From assembly GCA_021582655.1 (NCBI GenBank), contig CP091135.1:2085843-2136520 (forward strand): 50,678 nt of DNA, given 5' to 3'. Under the pieces are notes generated by a model that had not been told where the DNA came from, made no database searches, and was given only the letters and a program-made list of their open reading frames with translations. This document shows, one piece after another, positions 48,364 to 50,678 of the stretch; the first letter of the stretch is position 1, and each line of letters begins with the position of its first letter. The position numbers and the translations under genes were made by a program. The DNA comes from Nitrosomonas sp. (GTDB lineage Bacteria; Pseudomonadota; Gammaproteobacteria; Burkholderiales; Nitrosomonadaceae).

Positions 48364-48460
48364 AAGGAAACAACGGATTCATTCGATGAACGAGATAACA
48401 CACAAGATACACGGAACGCAGCGATCCATTCGCGCGACCACTGGATCAGCGTTTTCTTAA
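48360..48460 (-). repeat. MITE-like repeat, copy 5 (reverse, short)
   Basis: About 100 bp with ends TTAAAAGGAAAC and GATCAGCGTTTTCTTAA and the core complement of CTCGTTCATCGAAT and GCTGCGTTCCGTG. It begins inside the stop codon of amidohydrolase 2. The following bases up to 48700 are AT-rich and presumably contain the smbP promoter; no gene is seen there. Confidence 0.65.
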
Positions 48461-48717
48461 ATCACTAACGAAAAACAGCAATTAATTACAAGTCGTTGAA
48501 AATAATAAATTTTGATAAAAAGATGATAATACTCGGGAACGTGACCTGGAATTATGCTTTAGAATTACCCAAAAAACTGGAAACAGAATGTGAAATACGG
48601 CCATTCGATTAAATGGCAGGAAAATGTATTTGGATCAAAAATTTGGGCTGAAGTAGCGCAAATGATGCAGTGTCTTTTTATAAAGGCAAATCAGTAACTC
48701 ACATAGGAGTAGCATTG

Positions 48718-49065
48718 ATGAAATCAAACAAATTAATACCTATTCTGGCTGGCACGCTGGCTGTTTTTCTGGCCACGCCCGGATGGGCATCGGACGCGGG
48801 GCATACCTCCGAAGCGATGGAGCATGCCGGTAAAGCACAGGCGCATGGGGAGATGGGGCACGCGAAAGAATCGCTTGAGCATGCCAAGGAAAGCCTAACG
48901 CACGCGAAAGCGGCGGGTAAAGAGCATGCGGAAGCGCACAAACATATGGATGAGGCGATAAAGCATTTGGAAGAAGCGATTCAGCATGCCGAAAAAGGAC
49001 ATGCCGCCGAATCCGCCAAACATACCGAAGAAGCGATGAAACATATGCGCAAATCCGGTCACTGA
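48718..49065 (+). CDS. smbP: small His-rich metal-binding protein SmbP
   Basis: A 115-residue protein with a signal peptide (IPILAGTLAVFLATPGWAS, cleavage after WAS near residue 25) and a mature part made of Ala-, Glu- and His-rich heptad-like repeats (HAKESLEHAKESLTHAKAA and similar; over 15 His). This matches SmbP, a periplasmic protein from Nitrosomonas that binds several copper and other metal ions. The start at 48718 follows AGGAG; 16 upstream codons are open. It is one of the best hints for the organism. Confidence 0.88.
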   Translation: MKSNKLIPILAGTLAVFLATPGWASDAGHTSEAMEHAGKAQAHGEMGHAKESLEHAKESLTHAKAAGKEHAEAHKHMDEAIKHLEEAIQHAEKGHAAESAKHTEEAMKHMRKSGH

Positions 49066-49432
49066 TAGTTGAAATTGATGTGATGAAACAATAAAACCGC
49101 TGCGCTTTTTTATGAGCTGAGCGGTTTCGGTGTTAACAATAAAAACAAACCTGCTGAAATTCATTTCCATCATTTGTTCACGATAGAAATGACTCATTGA
49201 CATACGTCACACCCGTACGGGTCTGTCGTTTGAAAAAGCAAACCTTGTCAGCACAGGGAATGCGGAGTCATTGATCCAAGAAAATCCCCAAGGCGGCAGG
49301 GCTGCCGGATAACACCAATGCTTCCGAATGCGCACTTCCTTTGATGTGCGCATGGTGTCGCGCATATTGAATTGATACCAATTTAGGGTGTATCAAGGCA
49401 GTTCCGGCCTGGTAACTTTAAGGAAAAACGGA
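49066..49432. other. gene-free stretch after smbP
   Basis: 367 bases without a supported gene. An inverted repeat AAACCGCT / AGCGGTTT with an 18-base loop (about 49094-49127) may act as a weak terminator for smbP, but it has no T run. The remainder must contain the promoter of the next gene, which has AAGGA before its ATG at 49433. Confidence 0.4.
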
Positions 49433-50602
49433 ATGAAAATCGATAAATCGACTTTATTAACCAACAACACATTAACCGGGATCAATAAGGTATCCCAACG
49501 AAACTCCCTTAAGGAAACGTCGCTTAATTGGCTGCACGGCAGCACTCGTTTCCCCATCTATCGCATTGATAGACCTCGATCGCTGTGTTCCGTGCACCTC
49601 GCGCTTCAGCCCGCCCGCCGGACTGATCAGCGCTCCCTAGGTTCCCGGAATACTTTTGGCAACAAGCTGCTCATAGCAACCTTTTGCATCGTTGCGACGA
49701 TGAGCGCGCCGGCGATTCAGGCGGCCAACTTGCTCTTTAAATCGAATTACGGTGCTGGTGTCGCTTTAAGTCCCGTATACGGTTTCACTACCAAATACGC
49801 ATGGCAGGATATTACCGGCACTGACGAAGAAACCGGATATTCATGGCCGATAAAAGCATTTGGCGCCAAATATTCCGGCATTCATTTATGGGCGTACGAA
49901 CCGATTGATGCCACCAATGTTGATGATAATATCAAGAATGTGATAAGGCCCGTTACAGGACCGGACGGTCAAACAGTCAATGAATTATTTCAAAATGTCA
50001 AAATCAAGGGAGTCATTGGCGAAGCCAAAGCGCTATCATCTCTGCAAGTCATCCGGCATTGGAATATCGGCGACGTCAAAGAAGCCTATATCTCTTATTG
50101 GTACCGATATGAACCCAGCTTTCCGACGAAACTGATCAACACCGTATCCGGTGGCAATTGGCGCAGTCAATTCGGATGGAAAACGGGCGGCTATAAAAAC
50201 TCTTATGAAGGCGATTATCGATTCTCTATCAATGTGATAAAAGGAAAGGACGGCCAGCTTTTCTGGAGAGCCAGCGGAGATAACGTCGCCAATGGCCCAT
50301 GGGCGAAGACAACGTATTGGCGTAAAGATAACAAAGCTGTCCCTGTGCCGGTAGACAAATGGTTTAAGTTCGAAGTGTATTGGAAGCGTTCCGGCGGCAA
50401 TGACGGGCGTTTTTGGGCGGCTATCGACGGACAGGAAATTGTTGACCGCTTCGGACCCAATATGGGCGCTTTCAATCTGCCGGTAACCCGCATTACTATC
50501 AACACGCCTTATAGCGGCGGCAAAGCGCCTGTCGAATCGCATTCGACGGGACTCGAGATATGGAACGGATTTCCGTGCGGCATTGGGGCGTCTTGCTTTT
50601 AG
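49433..50602 (+). CDS. secreted jelly-roll (polysaccharide-lyase-like) protein with a repeat-derived N-terminal part
   Basis: An open frame of 389 residues. The signal peptide (NKLLIATFCIVATMSAPAIQA, about 77-97) does not lie at the N-terminus: residues 26-70 are encoded by a MITE-like repeat placed in frame. The mature part (LLFKSNYGAGVAL, YISYWYRYEPSF, WFKFEVYWKRSGGNDG, RFWAAIDGQEI, RITINTPYSGG) resembles concanavalin-like sandwich domains of polysaccharide-binding or lyase proteins, without a firm family. Either the protein is made with an internal signal, or translation begins at an unrecognised non-ATG start after the repeat. A terminator follows. Confidence 0.7.
   Translation: MKIDKSTLLTNNTLTGINKVSQRNSLKETSLNWLHGSTRFPIYRIDRPRSLCSVHLALQPARRTDQRSLGSRNTFGNKLLIATFCIVATMSAPAIQAANLLFKSNYGAGVALSPVYGFTTKYAWQDITGTDEETGYSWPIKAFGAKYSGIHLWAYEPIDATNVDDNIKNVIRPVTGPDGQTVNELFQNVKIKGVIGEAKALSSLQVIRHWNIGDVKEAYISYWYRYEPSFPTKLINTVSGGNWRSQFGWKTGGYKNSYEGDYRFSINVIKGKDGQLFWRASGDNVANGPWAKTTYWRKDNKAVPVPVDKWFKFEVYWKRSGGNDGRFWAAIDGQEIVDRFGPNMGAFNLPVTRITINTPYSGGKAPVESHSTGLEIWNGFPCGIGASCF
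49509..49640 (+). repeat. MITE-like repeat, copy 6, inside a coding frame
   Basis: Begins TTAAGGAAACGTCGCTTAAT and ends in a diverged inverted copy (CTGATCAGCGCTCCCTAG). The core contains CATCTATCGCATTGATAGA and CGCTGTGTTCCGTGCACCTC. It keeps an open frame of 44 codons, so the host gene is not interrupted. Confidence 0.75.
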
Positions 50603-50620
50603 CAAGCCACACAATGCAGT

Positions 50621-50655
50621 AAAAAACCGCTTCGTAAGTACGAAGCGGTTTTTTT
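50621..50655 (+). terminator. Rho-independent terminator
   Basis: Stem ACCGCTTCGT / ACGAAGCGGT with a small AAGT loop and a T run on the right, 19 bases after the last gene; an A run on the left makes it bidirectional. Confidence 0.9.
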
Positions 50656-50678
50656 ATTAACAACGAACCGGTACTATT

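Overview
The window is a betaproteobacterial chromosome segment, most probably from a Nitrosomonas-like ammonia oxidiser. The clearest marker is a gene for SmbP, the small His-rich periplasmic metal-binding protein described from Nitrosomonas (48718-49065). The mreBCD-mrdA-rodA-rlpA and gatCAB clusters, a PEP-CTERM protein and a dispersed MITE-like repeat fit that setting.

Left part (1-20363): the 3' end of pgl, a lipoprotein, a sulfotransferase, then a complete guanidine-I (ykkC) riboswitch at 2329-2422 upstream of a tightly overlapping operon: permease, two 'urea carboxylase-associated' proteins (in current terms the two carboxyguanidine deiminase subunits) and a 1202-residue biotin carboxylase annotated classically as urea carboxylase but, given the riboswitch, probably a guanidine carboxylase. 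A thiopurine methyltransferase follows. The cell-shape operon mreB-mreC-mreD-mrdA-rodA-rlpA runs leftwards and gatC-gatA-gatB rightwards.

Middle part (20364-24976): a tautomerase-like protein, an aldehyde dehydrogenase, a GST and an HxlR-type regulator are tied together by four copies of ACTTG-N7-CAAGY, probable HxlR operators. A PEP-CTERM protein follows.

Right part (25150-46540): a biosynthetic-looking cluster made of a MoeZ-like E1 with rhodanese domain, a JAMM peptidase, a ubiquitin-like sulfur carrier ending in GG-SRI, a CoA-transferase, an AMP-forming acyl ligase, an acyl-CoA dehydrogenase and an MFS exporter. The carrier/JAMM/E1 trio is the known toolkit for making protein thiocarboxylates, and with the ligase and dehydrogenase it recalls the thioquinolobactin and PDTC clusters of pseudomonads. 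The acyl ligase is cut in two by an 8-kb AT-rich integrative element (29982-37967) carrying vsr, a C5 methyltransferase, a restriction-enzyme gene with an in-frame TAA, a rolling-circle-type Rep, an excisionase-like HTH and a tyrosine integrase. The element still carries the 3' half of a tRNA-Thr(CGT) at its right end, so its normal target is a tRNA gene; here it recombined into the ligase through only 8 bp of anticodon-loop identity. Joining the host flanks restores one 549-codon ligase frame.

Beyond it are a hydrolase, an alginate-export-type outer-membrane protein, a GH88-like protein, two exported amidohydrolases, smbP and a secreted jelly-roll-type protein whose 5' end contains a MITE in frame. 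A 17-bp palindrome (TGCGACAAWTTGTCGC) occurs upstream of both the E1 gene and the second amidohydrolase, suggesting a shared regulator. Six copies of a 100-200 bp repeat with TTAAGGAAACRCTGATTAAT ends are scattered through the window; three of them supply the stop codon of the neighbouring gene.
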